Shown here: positions 53,410 through 62,971 of the stretch, piece after piece
How positions within the stretch are numbered: position 1 is the first letter of the stretch
Layout of the letters: every line of letters begins with the position of its first letter
Source: GCA-2720865 sp047630275
GTDB taxonomy: Bacteria; Bdellovibrionota; Bacteriovoracia; Bacteriovoracales; Bacteriovoracaceae
Direction of reading: 5' to 3'
NCBI GenBank assembly: GCA_047630275.1
Contig: JBLHVN010000001.1
Coordinates: 124,001 to 188,000, forward strand
Length of the DNA: 64,000 bases
Notes under the pieces: model-generated
What the model was told of the DNA's origin: nothing
The model's input: the letters and a program-made list of their open reading frames with translations, nothing else
Database searches by the model: none
Made by a program: the position numbers and the translations under genes

Positions 53410-54179
53410 AAGTATTGATACTTGCGGGTGGATATGGAACTCGTATAAGTGAAGAAACAGGTATTAGACCTAAGCCAATGGTTGAAATTGGTGGAAAGCC
53501 GATTCTTTGGCATGTAATGAAAACTTATAGTGAATATGGTTTTAATGATTTTGTAATTTTATGTGGCTACAAAGGTCATATGATCAACGAATACTTTGCC
53601 AATTATTTTGTTAGACAAAGTTCAATGACCTTTGACTTAAAAAATAACACTATGGAAACAGTCCAGTCTAATGTGGAGCCTTGGAAAGTCACCTGTCTTG
53701 ACACTGGGGATGGAACTTTAACTGGTGGGCGAATTAAAAGGGCTCAAGAAGTCGTGGGCAATGAGCCTTTTATGCTTACTTACGGGGACGGTGTCTCTAA
53801 CTTAAATATTAAAGAGCTTGTAGAAAGTCATAAAAAGAGTGGTCGAAAGATTACCATGAGTGCTGTTCAGCCTGCTGGTCGGTTTGGTGCACTTGAATTT
53901 AATGATGACGATCAAATCACTGCCTTTAAGGAAAAGCCAAAAGGTGAAGTCGGCTGGATTAATGGTGGATTCTTTGTTTGTGAGCCTAGTGTTTTTGATT
54001 ATATTAAAGATGGAGACAGCACAACTTTTGAAAGAGCCCCTCTTGAAGCACTAGCAGAAGAAAATCAGATGAATTGCTATAAGCATAAAGGCTTTTGGAA
54101 ATGCATGGACACATTGGCTGATAAGCAAGCTTTAGAGAAAATGCTGGAGAGTGGAGAGGCTAAGTGGAAAACTTGGTAG
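53406..54179 (+). CDS. rfbF: Glucose-1-phosphate cytidylyltransferase
   Basis: 257 residues from the ATG at 53406, the usual RfbF length, with GGAG five bases upstream; an ATG at 53391 would overlap the epimerase further. KVLILAGGYGTRISEETG is the nucleotidyltransferase loop, RPKPMVEIGGKPILWHVM and MLTYGDGVSNLN follow, and LADKQALEKMLESGEAKW is the expected C-terminus. It makes CDP-glucose from CTP and glucose-1-phosphate, the entry to the CDP-dideoxyhexose pathway. Confidence 0.95.
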   Translation: MKVLILAGGYGTRISEETGIRPKPMVEIGGKPILWHVMKTYSEYGFNDFVILCGYKGHMINEYFANYFVRQSSMTFDLKNNTMETVQSNVEPWKVTCLDTGDGTLTGGRIKRAQEVVGNEPFMLTYGDGVSNLNIKELVESHKKSGRKITMSAVQPAGRFGALEFNDDDQITAFKEKPKGEVGWINGGFFVCEPSVFDYIKDGDSTTFERAPLEALAEENQMNCYKHKGFWKCMDTLADKQALEKMLESGEAKWKTW

Positions 54180-55273
54180 GTAAAAATCTCTTTGGTGGAG
54201 TTTATAAAGGGAAGAGAGTTTTTCTAACTGGGCATAGTGGATTCAAGGGATCTTGGATGATGGCCTGGTTAGAAGAGATGGGAGCCGAAGTTTGCGGCTA
54301 TTCTTTAAAAGCACCAACAGACCCAAATCATTTAGAGCTTCTTCATTTAAAAGGAGAGTCTATAATTGGGGATATTCGAAATATTGAGTTACTAGAAAAA
54401 TCAATCTCTGCGTTTAATCCAGATATTGTTTTTCATATGGCAGCTCAACCTCTCGTTAGACTGTCCTATGATGAACCTCATGAAACATATGAAACCAATG
54501 TAATGGGATCACTTAATGTTTATGAAGCTGCTAGAAAATGTTCTAGTGTGAGGGCCATCATAACTATAACGACAGATAAGGTTTATGAAAATAATGAATG
54601 GGTTTGGGGCTACCGTGAAAGTGATAGGTTAGGTGGTAAAGATCCATATAGCGCTTCAAAAGCTGCAATGGAGATCTTAACCGCATCCTATAGAAACTCT
54701 TATTTTAATTTAGACAAGTACGGAAAAGATCATAATACCCTACTAGGGGTTGTTCGTGCTGGAAATGTTATTGGCGGTGGTGATTGGGCTAAAGACCGAC
54801 TAATCCCCGATATCATAAAAGCATCTTTAGATGGAAATCCCGTAAGCATTAGAAGCCCCCATTCAGTAAGACCTTGGCAACATGTTCTTGAACCCTTGTC
54901 AGGCTATCTTCTTTTAGGACAAAGGCTTCTAGAAGGAAAAGCTAAGTTTGCAGAAGCTTATAATTTTGGACCACTTGTGCAAGAAGAAATGACTGTAGAA
55001 GATGTACTAAAGGAACTAAAGAATCATTGGGATAAGATTGAGTATAATATAGAAGTGCCGAAGGATATGCCTCACGAGGCGGGACTTCTAAAGCTCGACT
55101 GTACCAAAGCAAATGTTGAGCTTGACTGGTCACCAGTTTGGACGACCGCAGAAGGCTTAGAGAAAACAATTAATTGGTATAAAAACTTTAATGATTCAAA
55201 GACTCTTTCAACGAAAGATGATTTGAATAGCTATATCTCAAATGCAATTGAACGAAATAAATCCTGGTGCTAG
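54164..55273 (+). CDS. rfbG: CDP-glucose 4,6-dehydratase
   Basis: 369 residues from a GTG at 54164 with AGAGG upstream. RVFLTGHSGFKGSWMMAWLE is the distinctive RfbG N-terminus. ITITTDKVYENNEWVWGYRE and GGKDPYSASKAAMEIL contain the catalytic Thr-Asp and Tyr-Lys residues. VVRAGNVIGGGDWAKDRLI is diagnostic. It converts CDP-glucose to CDP-4-keto-6-deoxyglucose. It overlaps the end of rfbF by 16 bases and the next reductase by 32. Confidence 0.95.
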   Translation: MENLVGKNLFGGVYKGKRVFLTGHSGFKGSWMMAWLEEMGAEVCGYSLKAPTDPNHLELLHLKGESIIGDIRNIELLEKSISAFNPDIVFHMAAQPLVRLSYDEPHETYETNVMGSLNVYEAARKCSSVRAIITITTDKVYENNEWVWGYRESDRLGGKDPYSASKAAMEILTASYRNSYFNLDKYGKDHNTLLGVVRAGNVIGGGDWAKDRLIPDIIKASLDGNPVSIRSPHSVRPWQHVLEPLSGYLLLGQRLLEGKAKFAEAYNFGPLVQEEMTVEDVLKELKNHWDKIEYNIEVPKDMPHEAGLLKLDCTKANVELDWSPVWTTAEGLEKTINWYKNFNDSKTLSTKDDLNSYISNAIERNKSWC

Positions 55274-56090
55274 AAAAGTCCTTCTAACAGGAGGGACAGG
55301 CTTTTTGGGTAGTCATATTGCTCGCTTCTATAAAGCGAAGGGCGATGAATTGACTATCCTTAAAAGAAGTTCGTCTAACCTTAATAAGATTTCAGATTTA
55401 GCCTTAGATGTTAAGTTAGTAAATATCGAAGACTTTGATGGAGGCCAGTTTGATTTGGTTATTCATACGGCTTCATCGTATGGCAGAAATGGCGAAGATC
55501 TTGAAGAGGTGACCAGGGCAAATATTGATTTCCCAATAGAGCTTTTAAATAAACTGAACCATGACCAATTACACTTTATTAATATTGGAACTTCTCTACC
55601 TGAAAATGTTAACGAGTATGCAAGAACAAAGCACGCATTTATAAAAAAAGCTCGAAAGTCTTTTCCAAACTTAAAGTTTTCAAATTTAATTGCTGAACAA
55701 TTCTACGGACCGCATGATGGGACATTCATTTCTTTTATTATCAATAAGCTGAAAGAGAATGTGGATCATTTACCTTTAACTAAAGGTGATCAATCTAGGG
55801 ACTTTATTTACTTTGAAGATGTAATTAATGCGATTGCGACATTAGAGGAGTTATCCGAAGGTGGAGACTTTCCTGTCGGAACCGGAAAAACGCTTAAAAT
55901 AAAAGAAGTAGTTGAGCTTATTGCAAAAGAATTGAAGAGTACAACAACTCGTCTAGATTTTGGTGGGCTTGAATATCGAGAGCAAGAGGTGATGAGCTCT
56001 GTAGCAGATACAAAAAAACTAGAAAAAATGGGTTGGAGTGCTAGATATGACTTTGTAGAGGGTCTTAGAAAAACACTTGAGAACTGGTGA
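55242..56090 (+). CDS. NAD(P)-dependent sugar reductase/SDR, likely CDP-paratose or abequose synthase
   Basis: 282 residues. KVLLTGGTGFLGSHIARFY is the nucleotide site, FINIGTSLPENVNEYARTKH the Ser/Thr-Tyr-Lys active site, and LPLTKGDQSRDFIYFEDVIN the substrate-side motif. Members in CDP-dideoxyhexose clusters (RfbJ, RfbS/Prt) reduce the C4 keto group to give abequose or paratose. Because the paratose 2-epimerase gene is present, paratose synthase is the better prediction. The start has no strong ribosome site but lies within the preceding gene, suggesting coupling. Confidence 0.82.
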   Translation: MQLNEINPGARKVLLTGGTGFLGSHIARFYKAKGDELTILKRSSSNLNKISDLALDVKLVNIEDFDGGQFDLVIHTASSYGRNGEDLEEVTRANIDFPIELLNKLNHDQLHFINIGTSLPENVNEYARTKHAFIKKARKSFPNLKFSNLIAEQFYGPHDGTFISFIINKLKENVDHLPLTKGDQSRDFIYFEDVINAIATLEELSEGGDFPVGTGKTLKIKEVVELIAKELKSTTTRLDFGGLEYREQEVMSSVADTKKLEKMGWSARYDFVEGLRKTLENW

Positions 56091-56093
56091 TCT

Positions 56094-57380
56094 ATGAAAT
56101 TTTTGATTGATAAAAAAATCGGTATTTTATTTATTGTCTTACTGGTGATTTCAGCTTTATATCCAACCTATTTTATTTCTGATGATTGGGAGCATTTAGA
56201 TTCAATTTACAAGAATGGATCGAATACTTATATCAAATTTTGGATTTATAGGATCCCTGCATTGTACTTTTCCCACACAACCTTGTTTCCCCTCTTTTTG
56301 AATGAATATTTTATGATCGCAAATCTTATTTGTTGGTCATTTTTCTTCTTAGGGACGCTCTACGCTCTAGAGACTTTTAAGATACTAGAAGTATTAAAAA
56401 AAGAGTCTATATGGTTCTTTCTCTTCTTTTTCTTAATGATTAGTTTTAATCATAATAATTTTGAGTTCATCTTCTGGCCCAGCTTTATGGTCAACTTTCC
56501 CGGTTTCTTTCTCGTTTGCTTCGGCTTTTACTTAACGAAGAAGTATGATTCTTGGAAAATGCAGTTACTCCGCTCGCTCCTTTGGGTGACTAGCTTCTAC
56601 TTTACAGAAAGCCTCTTCTTTATGGGAGCACTTCTTGAAATTGCCTATGCTCTTTGGATTTATCCTAAAGATTCATTTAAAGATAAAATAGGTTTCTTAA
56701 TCAAGCAGTTCTTATTCGCAGCGCCCATTTTAGTTGTATCTAAGGTGACTTTGACTTATTTGAAGCCCTACGGATATGCTGCAGCTCTAGGATTTAAGCC
56801 GCACTTACTTTTTCAAACCCTTTCACTTATTTTTCTTCATGATTACTATAAAGTGAGATGGCTTACCGGAGTACTTGCGTTAACTTCTTACTTTGGTCTT
56901 TTTATTCTTTTATTTAAGAGCCGAGGGCAGAAAAAATTTCTTCAAAGAGAAGTCGTCTTTTCAATAATTGTTTTTATTTCAACCTCATACTATTTCTTGA
57001 TTATGGATTACTCTGCCAGAAGAGCACTCGGGGGACAGCTTTTTATTACATGGGGAGGGCTTTGTCTCGCCTATCTTTCAATATGGAGGCAGGAATCAAA
57101 AACTAGGCTTAGAAGCTTTGTCATTGTCTTGTTTCCCCTTTGTTGGCTAGCGCATAGTGTATATGTTGTAAATTTGAAGCTAGGAGATAGAGAGGCATTC
57201 AGACGAAATGCGATGCAGATTAGACTTAGAATGGAAAAATCTAATTCACCAGTTAGAATCTCTAGAGGGGACATCATGAAAGATGTTAATACGGGATGGA
57301 ATCTAGTAAATGAAAAGCAAACCTCTGGTTGGGTACGTCATTTTTTTAGCAATGAAGAATTAAAGAAGATTTTATACTAA
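56094..57380 (+). CDS. Polytopic membrane protein, GT-C-like
   Basis: 428 residues. About ten helices. Early in the protein (residues 18-35) LYPTYFISDDWEHLDSIY places a Ser-Asp-Asp between the first two helices, where GT-C enzymes hold the catalytic acid. A short soluble C-terminus of about 70 residues follows. It opens the membrane-protein island three bases after the dideoxyhexose genes, so it may transfer the dideoxyhexose or another sugar in the periplasm. Function inferred from topology only. Confidence 0.6.
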   Translation: MKFLIDKKIGILFIVLLVISALYPTYFISDDWEHLDSIYKNGSNTYIKFWIYRIPALYFSHTTLFPLFLNEYFMIANLICWSFFFLGTLYALETFKILEVLKKESIWFFLFFFLMISFNHNNFEFIFWPSFMVNFPGFFLVCFGFYLTKKYDSWKMQLLRSLLWVTSFYFTESLFFMGALLEIAYALWIYPKDSFKDKIGFLIKQFLFAAPILVVSKVTLTYLKPYGYAAALGFKPHLLFQTLSLIFLHDYYKVRWLTGVLALTSYFGLFILLFKSRGQKKFLQREVVFSIIVFISTSYYFLIMDYSARRALGGQLFITWGGLCLAYLSIWRQESKTRLRSFVIVLFPLCWLAHSVYVVNLKLGDREAFRRNAMQIRLRMEKSNSPVRISRGDIMKDVNTGWNLVNEKQTSGWVRHFFSNEELKKILY

Positions 57381-57393
57381 TCAAGGGAACTGT

Positions 57394-57960
57394 TTGACTG
57401 AATTAATAACCATGTATGAGAATCCCGTCGATAATTTTAATATTATCGCTTCTCTCTTTTTCTTCTTTCTCTTTCTTTTCTTTATGATCTTCTTAAAATT
57501 AGCATCTGGGGAAGATTGTTATTCGAAAATGAATAAGCTTCATTTTCGTTTATACTTTGCTTATTTAATAGCATCTGGCCTCTATTATTTTACTCTTAGT
57601 AACACAGCCTCATTTTCTCTTTTAAGTCTGTCCGTAGGTACCTTTATTTATTTTAGCCTACACTATGTATACCTCTTTTCTCTTGTAGGACTTTCTAAGA
57701 AAAGTATTTCTATGAATATTCTGGCTGAAGCCCAAAAGATGATTAAATCAGGTAGGGAGCTTTCAAGTACTCATCTCCTCGATCACTTAAATGATTCAAG
57801 CATAAACTTAGAGTTTATTAGAGAGAATAGGTTGAAACAGATGATCATCTTAGGTTGGTCTAGTAAAGAAGGGGAGAGGTATCATTTAACTCCAAAAGGA
57901 AGACTTTTTAATAAAATGGGAAGCCTCGTTTTAAAGATTTGGAATTTGGGCAGGCAATAG
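57394..57960 (+). CDS. Small membrane protein with winged-helix-like C-terminal domain
   Basis: 188 residues from a TTG with AAGGGA six bases before it. Three to four hydrophobic segments occupy residues 12-120. The C-terminal 70 residues resemble a winged helix: LLDHLNDSSINLEFIRENRL, RLKQMIILGWSS, and YHLTPKGRLFNKMG, the LTxKGR wing common in such folds. The protein could sense or regulate, or the tail could bind a partner enzyme. I do not recognise a named family. Its neighbour at 57961 has the same plan. Confidence 0.6.
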   Translation: MTELITMYENPVDNFNIIASLFFFFLFLFFMIFLKLASGEDCYSKMNKLHFRLYFAYLIASGLYYFTLSNTASFSLLSLSVGTFIYFSLHYVYLFSLVGLSKKSISMNILAEAQKMIKSGRELSSTHLLDHLNDSSINLEFIRENRLKQMIILGWSSKEGERYHLTPKGRLFNKMGSLVLKIWNLGRQ

Positions 57961-58443
57961 ATGGAAAACTCACTAGTGATTACGACTCAATTTTTCTTAA
58001 GTGCAGTTATGATTCACCTAATAACCTGTCGCTTTTCCTCCTCACGCTTTATGTTTAAGGGTTTGATTCTCGGTGTTATTACTGTGATCTCTTTCGCTTT
58101 TTTTCAGTTTCGTGCTGGAAAGGTAGACCTAGTTTCTCTTTATTTGCTGGGAACTGCATGGCTGGGCTACTTAATGTTTTTTATCAACCTACTTAATTCA
58201 GTAACTTTAAAAATGTTAGCGGCTCTTTCTGAGAGTAAGAATGAGACCTTATTAAATAGTGACTTTAATAGCTTCTTTAGTGAGGAAAATGGCCTTCATT
58301 CAAGAATAAGCCTAATGATTGAAAATGGTTTTTTAGAAACCAAAGGAAATGGCTTGATTTTAACACCTAGGAGTAAGTTAATGGTCTGGTGTATAAACCT
58401 CTTAAGAAAAGTTTTCGCAATGGAAAATGAGAGCCAAGAATGA
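57961..58443 (+). CDS. Small membrane protein with winged-helix-like C-terminal domain (second)
   Basis: 160 residues, starting directly after the previous stop. Three hydrophobic segments (about residues 5-85) precede a tail that parallels the neighbour: SFFSEENGLHSRISLMIENG, FLETKGNGLILTPRSKLMVW. The shared plan suggests a diverged gene pair. The stop overlaps the next start by four bases (ATGA). Function unknown; perhaps a heteromeric accessory to the flanking GT-C-like enzymes. Confidence 0.6.
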   Translation: MENSLVITTQFFLSAVMIHLITCRFSSSRFMFKGLILGVITVISFAFFQFRAGKVDLVSLYLLGTAWLGYLMFFINLLNSVTLKMLAALSESKNETLLNSDFNSFFSEENGLHSRISLMIENGFLETKGNGLILTPRSKLMVWCINLLRKVFAMENESQE

Positions 58444-59909
58444 AAATATTTGAAGTACTTTCAAGAAAGAAATTTATTCTAAACCTATTAATTCTCGTTT
58501 TTTCAATTAGGTTTCTTCAAAGTTTTTGTATGTTAAAACATGGCGACTCTCTTTATTATCATCTCGTTGGTGGAAGGTATTGGGTTGAGACTTCTTTGAT
58601 CGAGATGACGAAGAGCTTCCACCCTTTCTTTTTAGCAGGCCTTTTTGATTATCTCTATGTTATCCCAAACTTCTTTTTTGGACCTACTCTTTTAACTCAA
58701 GTCGTAGGTCAGAACATGCATTTTATGTTTTCTATGGGGCTTGGTAGTTTTATCCTTTTCAATTATTTCAGAGGCAGTATTTGGGCATACTTAGGACCAC
58801 TTTTAATTCTAACGATATCAAAATCTCAGGACTTCTTTTTTTATGCGAAGAATGACGGTGTTGTTGCGTCCTTAGGACTTCTCGCAGCAATTCTTATAAT
58901 TGAAAAGGATTCAATTAAAAGACTTACTGGTTATTATAGGTTCGCTATTATTGGAATCTTATTAGGGCTTTTACCGGCCATTAAGATGTACGGGCTCTTT
59001 GCCTCGGCTTCACTAGGACTTGTTCTTATTTATTTAAACTACAAGGAGTGGAAAAAAATCCTTTTAGTTTGTGTTCTAGGACTTCTTACTTGGTCACCTA
59101 TATTAATAAGAAACTATATTTTCTTAGATACCGCTATCTTTCCTGGGTTACTCAATCGTTTTCCTGGGAATCTAACAGAGGGGATGATTGCCTACTTAAC
59201 TAACTCTCTCAATGCAAGTGTAGGTTTCGCTGAAGTTCTATCTCATTTAAGGGCCGCATTTATGGGAAAGATTGTCTTCCTTCTCTCCCCCGCTTTATTT
59301 ATTTTCAACTACAAATTCAAAAAAATAGGGAACTTATATTTAATCCTCGTCTTCTTATTTATGGCCTTTTATGGAGGTCTAAATGGGGGGTGGATCTTTG
59401 AGAGGTATTATTTTGTCTGTTATTTTTGGCTTTCATTATTTCTTGTTAAATCTCTATCTCAATACGAATTAAAGAGGTGGATGATTCCTCTTCTTTTGGT
59501 TCTGATCTTAGTCGATGGGAGAGTCGATTTGGGGGTTAGTCGTATTTCGAAAACCTTTAAGCTTTATTTGACGGCGAAGAACTCTACAGCAGTAGTGAGA
59601 AAGATATCTAAGTTTACGGAGTTTTGGGATTTTGTTGAGCCAAATTCGCTAGTTCTCTCAGATAGAGCTTCAGAAGTCTTTTACGCACCTGCGGGGGTAA
59701 GGTTACATAATTACACAGAAAGCCGCGAGGCTGAGTTCATTTACCGATGTAAAGAGGAAAACCTAGTTCAGTTAAAAGCCTATTCTTACTTTATTAAGGA
59801 GCGAAATCTGGAAAATCCTTGCTACCAAAAAATATTAGAGAAAGGGACCCTGTTACATCAGGTTTTCAATTATAAACTCTATGATATTAGAGGAATTCTT
59901 AAGGACTAA
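58440..59909 (+). CDS. GT-C-like polytopic membrane protein A
   Basis: 489 residues, about ten helices then a soluble C-terminal domain of about 110 residues. CMLKHGDSLYYHLVGGRYW places an Asp in the first periplasmic loop, as in GT-C enzymes. The tail has FWDFVEPNSLVLSDRASEVF, YAPAGVRLHNY and EAEFIYRCKEENL. It is a clear paralogue of the gene at 61464, with the same N-terminal loop, helix order and C-terminal motifs. Expected to be a periplasmic glycosyltransferase using a polyprenyl-linked donor, unproven. Confidence 0.65.
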   Translation: MKIFEVLSRKKFILNLLILVFSIRFLQSFCMLKHGDSLYYHLVGGRYWVETSLIEMTKSFHPFFLAGLFDYLYVIPNFFFGPTLLTQVVGQNMHFMFSMGLGSFILFNYFRGSIWAYLGPLLILTISKSQDFFFYAKNDGVVASLGLLAAILIIEKDSIKRLTGYYRFAIIGILLGLLPAIKMYGLFASASLGLVLIYLNYKEWKKILLVCVLGLLTWSPILIRNYIFLDTAIFPGLLNRFPGNLTEGMIAYLTNSLNASVGFAEVLSHLRAAFMGKIVFLLSPALFIFNYKFKKIGNLYLILVFLFMAFYGGLNGGWIFERYYFVCYFWLSLFLVKSLSQYELKRWMIPLLLVLILVDGRVDLGVSRISKTFKLYLTAKNSTAVVRKISKFTEFWDFVEPNSLVLSDRASEVFYAPAGVRLHNYTESREAEFIYRCKEENLVQLKAYSYFIKERNLENPCYQKILEKGTLLHQVFNYKLYDIRGILKD

Positions 59910-59969
59910 TTATTTATGACTCACATGGTTAAACTAGTCACAATTCATCTTGAGTATTATCTTTAATAT

Positions 59970-61463
59970 ATGAAAGTTAATAAATATTTAAGCGAAAGCG
60001 GATACTTATTCGTGATCCTCTTTGGTGTTGCATTATATTTCCAGCAATCATGGGTTCCAGGCTTCTTCTTAGATGGCTATTTATATGCTGCCTTTGCCAA
60101 GCATGGAGCAGAGGGAGGTTATTGGCTAGTACCTCATTTAAGTCATACAACCTATACTGACTTCCCGGTTCACCCTCCCTTTATTTTTTCTTTAAATGGA
60201 TTATTTTTTAAAGCTTTTGGTACTTCCTATTCAGCAGCAAGAATCTTTGGAGGTCTCTTTTCCTTTACTTGCTTGATTTCACTTATCAAAATGGTTAGAA
60301 AGCATGGCAATGATCAATGGGCCTTTCTAACGGGACTTTTATTTGTCTGTATACCTCCTTTAATTAAGAAAACAAGATTTCCCAATTTAGATGCTCCGCT
60401 AATGCTTTTTGTCTTTTTGTCGCTATCTTTTTATTATGATGCTTTTAAAAAAGAAAAAAAGTCCTCTTGGATATTATGCGGAATATTTTTTGGGTTAGCG
60501 ATGTTAACCAAAGGCCCAATGGGTGGCCTTGTTCCTTTAGGTATTATTTCACATTTGATTGCAACTAAATCTCTTAAAAGAATTTGGACTTTTACTCCAT
60601 GGTTCAGCTTACTTCTTGGGTTCTTGATCTTTTCGATCTGGCCAATTAGCCTTTACTTGAATGGTTACTCAGAGACCTTTGATTGGTATATAAAAACGAC
60701 TTTTAAATTTACGATGATCGAGGGAAGAGGTGTTACTAAATTTAACCTCTTTGATTATTTAATTTTTCTTCTAAAGCAAACTGGGCCCTGGCTCTTGTTG
60801 TCCTTCTTTTCAATAAAGTTATTAATTAAGGAAAGAAAAGACGGGCTTCATCTATTTGGAACCTGCATATTCTTCTCCCTTTTAGTGCTTTTATCTATTC
60901 CTAAATTTAAGTATTCAAACTATCTATTACCACTGTATCCATTCTACGCAATGACCGCGGCTTATGCTTTGAATAGTCTTTTAAAAGAGGGTTGGTTTGA
61001 GAAAGTAAGAAAAGGTACAATGTATCTATTTTTATTAACAAGTTTAACGCTTCTAATCTTTCCCCTTACGACCAAGACAAGAAGAGATAAGGTCATTCAT
61101 AAGTCACTTGAGATAACTAAAGGTCTTAAGAAACAACCAAATGTGTGGGTGACGATTGATAGCTCTTATTCCTTCTTTGCGTTAGCAAATCTCATTGGAT
61201 TTGAGATTGATGGCGAAGTCGTGAATAAAGATCTCAATTGGCTGAAAAGTTACTTATCTGGTGACGCAGAATTGAAATTTAAAAGCGAGTCCGCTATCGA
61301 TTGGTCAAATAAAGAATTTATTTTTCTTTTAAGGAAAACAGACTTTGAGAAGATTAAAAGTATCGTAAATAATAAACTTGTTAGTATTGTCTACTTTAAG
61401 GCGAAGGATTTAATTTTACTTGTTAGGAAAGAGAACTTTAATGTTGAAGGTTTAACTTACTAA
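59970..61463 (+). CDS. ArnT/PMT-family glycosyltransferase
   Basis: 497 residues, about ten helices. WVPGFFLDGYLYAAFAKHG is the first loop, with the Asp found in ArnT-type enzymes. VHPPFIFSLNGLFFKAFG and ARIFGGLFSF follow, then TRFPNLDAPLMLFVFLSLSF and GLAMLTKGPMGGLVPLG, the usual PMT_2 pattern. A C-terminal soluble domain (about 120 residues) remains. ArnT transfers aminoarabinose to lipid A; homologues elsewhere add diverse sugars. The 60-base gap upstream may hold a weak promoter. Confidence 0.85.
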   Translation: MKVNKYLSESGYLFVILFGVALYFQQSWVPGFFLDGYLYAAFAKHGAEGGYWLVPHLSHTTYTDFPVHPPFIFSLNGLFFKAFGTSYSAARIFGGLFSFTCLISLIKMVRKHGNDQWAFLTGLLFVCIPPLIKKTRFPNLDAPLMLFVFLSLSFYYDAFKKEKKSSWILCGIFFGLAMLTKGPMGGLVPLGIISHLIATKSLKRIWTFTPWFSLLLGFLIFSIWPISLYLNGYSETFDWYIKTTFKFTMIEGRGVTKFNLFDYLIFLLKQTGPWLLLSFFSIKLLIKERKDGLHLFGTCIFFSLLVLLSIPKFKYSNYLLPLYPFYAMTAAYALNSLLKEGWFEKVRKGTMYLFLLTSLTLLIFPLTTKTRRDKVIHKSLEITKGLKKQPNVWVTIDSSYSFFALANLIGFEIDGEVVNKDLNWLKSYLSGDAELKFKSESAIDWSNKEFIFLLRKTDFEKIKSIVNNKLVSIVYFKAKDLILLVRKENFNVEGLTY

Positions 61464-62969
61464 ATGAATGAAAAGCCGATACTAACAAATTTATCGTTTC
61501 ATAAATTTTGCCTTTCTCTATTGGGGCTTATTTTTATATTAAAACTTATTGAGACCTTTTGTTTTATTAATTATATAGATCCTTTTTGCTATCATTTAGC
61601 CTTTGCCAAAATTTGGTATGAAACCTCATTTATAGAAGCAATGCGCGATAATGACCTATTTCTCTTTTCTGGGTATTTTGATTTTTTATATATAATTCCT
61701 ATGTATATTTCAAAAGGAGACTATTTCCTTGCTCAAAAACTTGGTCAGGTTACACATTTTATTTTGTCCTTAGGGTTGGGATCATTCCTACTATTTAGAT
61801 ATTTTAATAATAAGACTTGGGCAATATTGTCCGCAATCTCCCTATTAACTATCAGTAAATCATCAACATTCTTTCTAGTCGCAAAAAACGACGGAGGACT
61901 CTCTCTCGCTATTCTTTTTTGTTATATTTTAATATTTGATAATAAATTTTTAAAGGTCTCTGGATTAAAAAGGGCAATGTTTATTGGAGCTATCGTTGGC
62001 ATGATCCCAGCGATAAAGCTAAACGGGCTCTGTTATGCTGTTCCCCTGGCTCTCTATTATATTCTGAAAAATAGAAGTGAATATAAAAAGCTTTTTTACT
62101 TTTGCTTGTTTGGGCTTTTAGTCTTTTCTCCTGTGTTGATTAAAAACTGGTATTTTATCAAATCACCTTTCTTCCCGGCTCTCCTTACTATCTTTCCAGG
62201 TGAGTCCTCTGAGGTCATGATCAATTTCTATACGAAGTTTTTAGGAGCTAAGTTTGAATGGTCTCTCTTGGTAGAGCATTTGAACTATTTTTTATTAGGA
62301 AAAGTTCTTTTGGCCCTAACTCCTTTTGTTTTCATATTTAAGATAGTGAAAAAAGACAAATTTAGCGTAGATAGTAATTATTGTGCGTTTATAATTTCTT
62401 TACTCTCATATCTATTATATATAAAAGTAAATGGCGGTATCCCAACTCCTCGTTATATTTTTCCTTGCTACTTCTTACTGATATTTTTCCTCTTTCATGA
62501 ATTAGATAATAGGCTCGAAGGACTTAATCAAAATAGGCTTGTTCCATTTTTATTATTACTACTTATACTAGCAGATTCAAAGCTAGATAAATCTATTAAA
62601 AGAATTTCAACTAGCTACAAAAACCGAAAAGAGGATTGGAAGGTTACTGTAAATAATGGATTTCGTTACTCTAAATTTTGGAACTTTATTGAAGCCACTG
62701 AAGCAAGTACTAAGTCGTATATTGTTTCAGACTACTTAACTAACTCTTACTATGCTCCAAAAGGTATACGAGTTAGGGCTGGTATGATGGATAGGGAAGC
62801 TAGCTTTATTTATTCTTGTAAAGATCTCTCTAAGCTTTCTCAGTTTGACTATGCACTTCTACAGGATGAGAACTCAAATAAATGCTATCGAAAAATTAAG
62901 AAAGAAGGAAAGCTATTGCATAAAGAAGGTCTTATCACACTTTATGATTTACGAGGGCTAAGGTATTAA
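61464..62969 (+). CDS. GT-C-like polytopic membrane protein B
   Basis: 501 residues, paralogue of the gene at 58440. CFINYIDPFCYHLAFAKIWY parallels its first loop, GYFDFLYIIPMYISKGD its second helix, and VSDYLTNSYYAPKGIRVRAG with EASFIYSCKDLSKL its C-terminal domain. It starts directly after the ArnT-like stop. The two paralogues with the ArnT-like gene between them form a tight unit. Their substrates are unknown. Confidence 0.65.
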   Translation: MNEKPILTNLSFHKFCLSLLGLIFILKLIETFCFINYIDPFCYHLAFAKIWYETSFIEAMRDNDLFLFSGYFDFLYIIPMYISKGDYFLAQKLGQVTHFILSLGLGSFLLFRYFNNKTWAILSAISLLTISKSSTFFLVAKNDGGLSLAILFCYILIFDNKFLKVSGLKRAMFIGAIVGMIPAIKLNGLCYAVPLALYYILKNRSEYKKLFYFCLFGLLVFSPVLIKNWYFIKSPFFPALLTIFPGESSEVMINFYTKFLGAKFEWSLLVEHLNYFLLGKVLLALTPFVFIFKIVKKDKFSVDSNYCAFIISLLSYLLYIKVNGGIPTPRYIFPCYFLLIFFLFHELDNRLEGLNQNRLVPFLLLLLILADSKLDKSIKRISTSYKNRKEDWKVTVNNGFRYSKFWNFIEATEASTKSYIVSDYLTNSYYAPKGIRVRAGMMDREASFIYSCKDLSKLSQFDYALLQDENSNKCYRKIKKEGKLLHKEGLITLYDLRGLRY

Positions 62970-62971
62970 GC

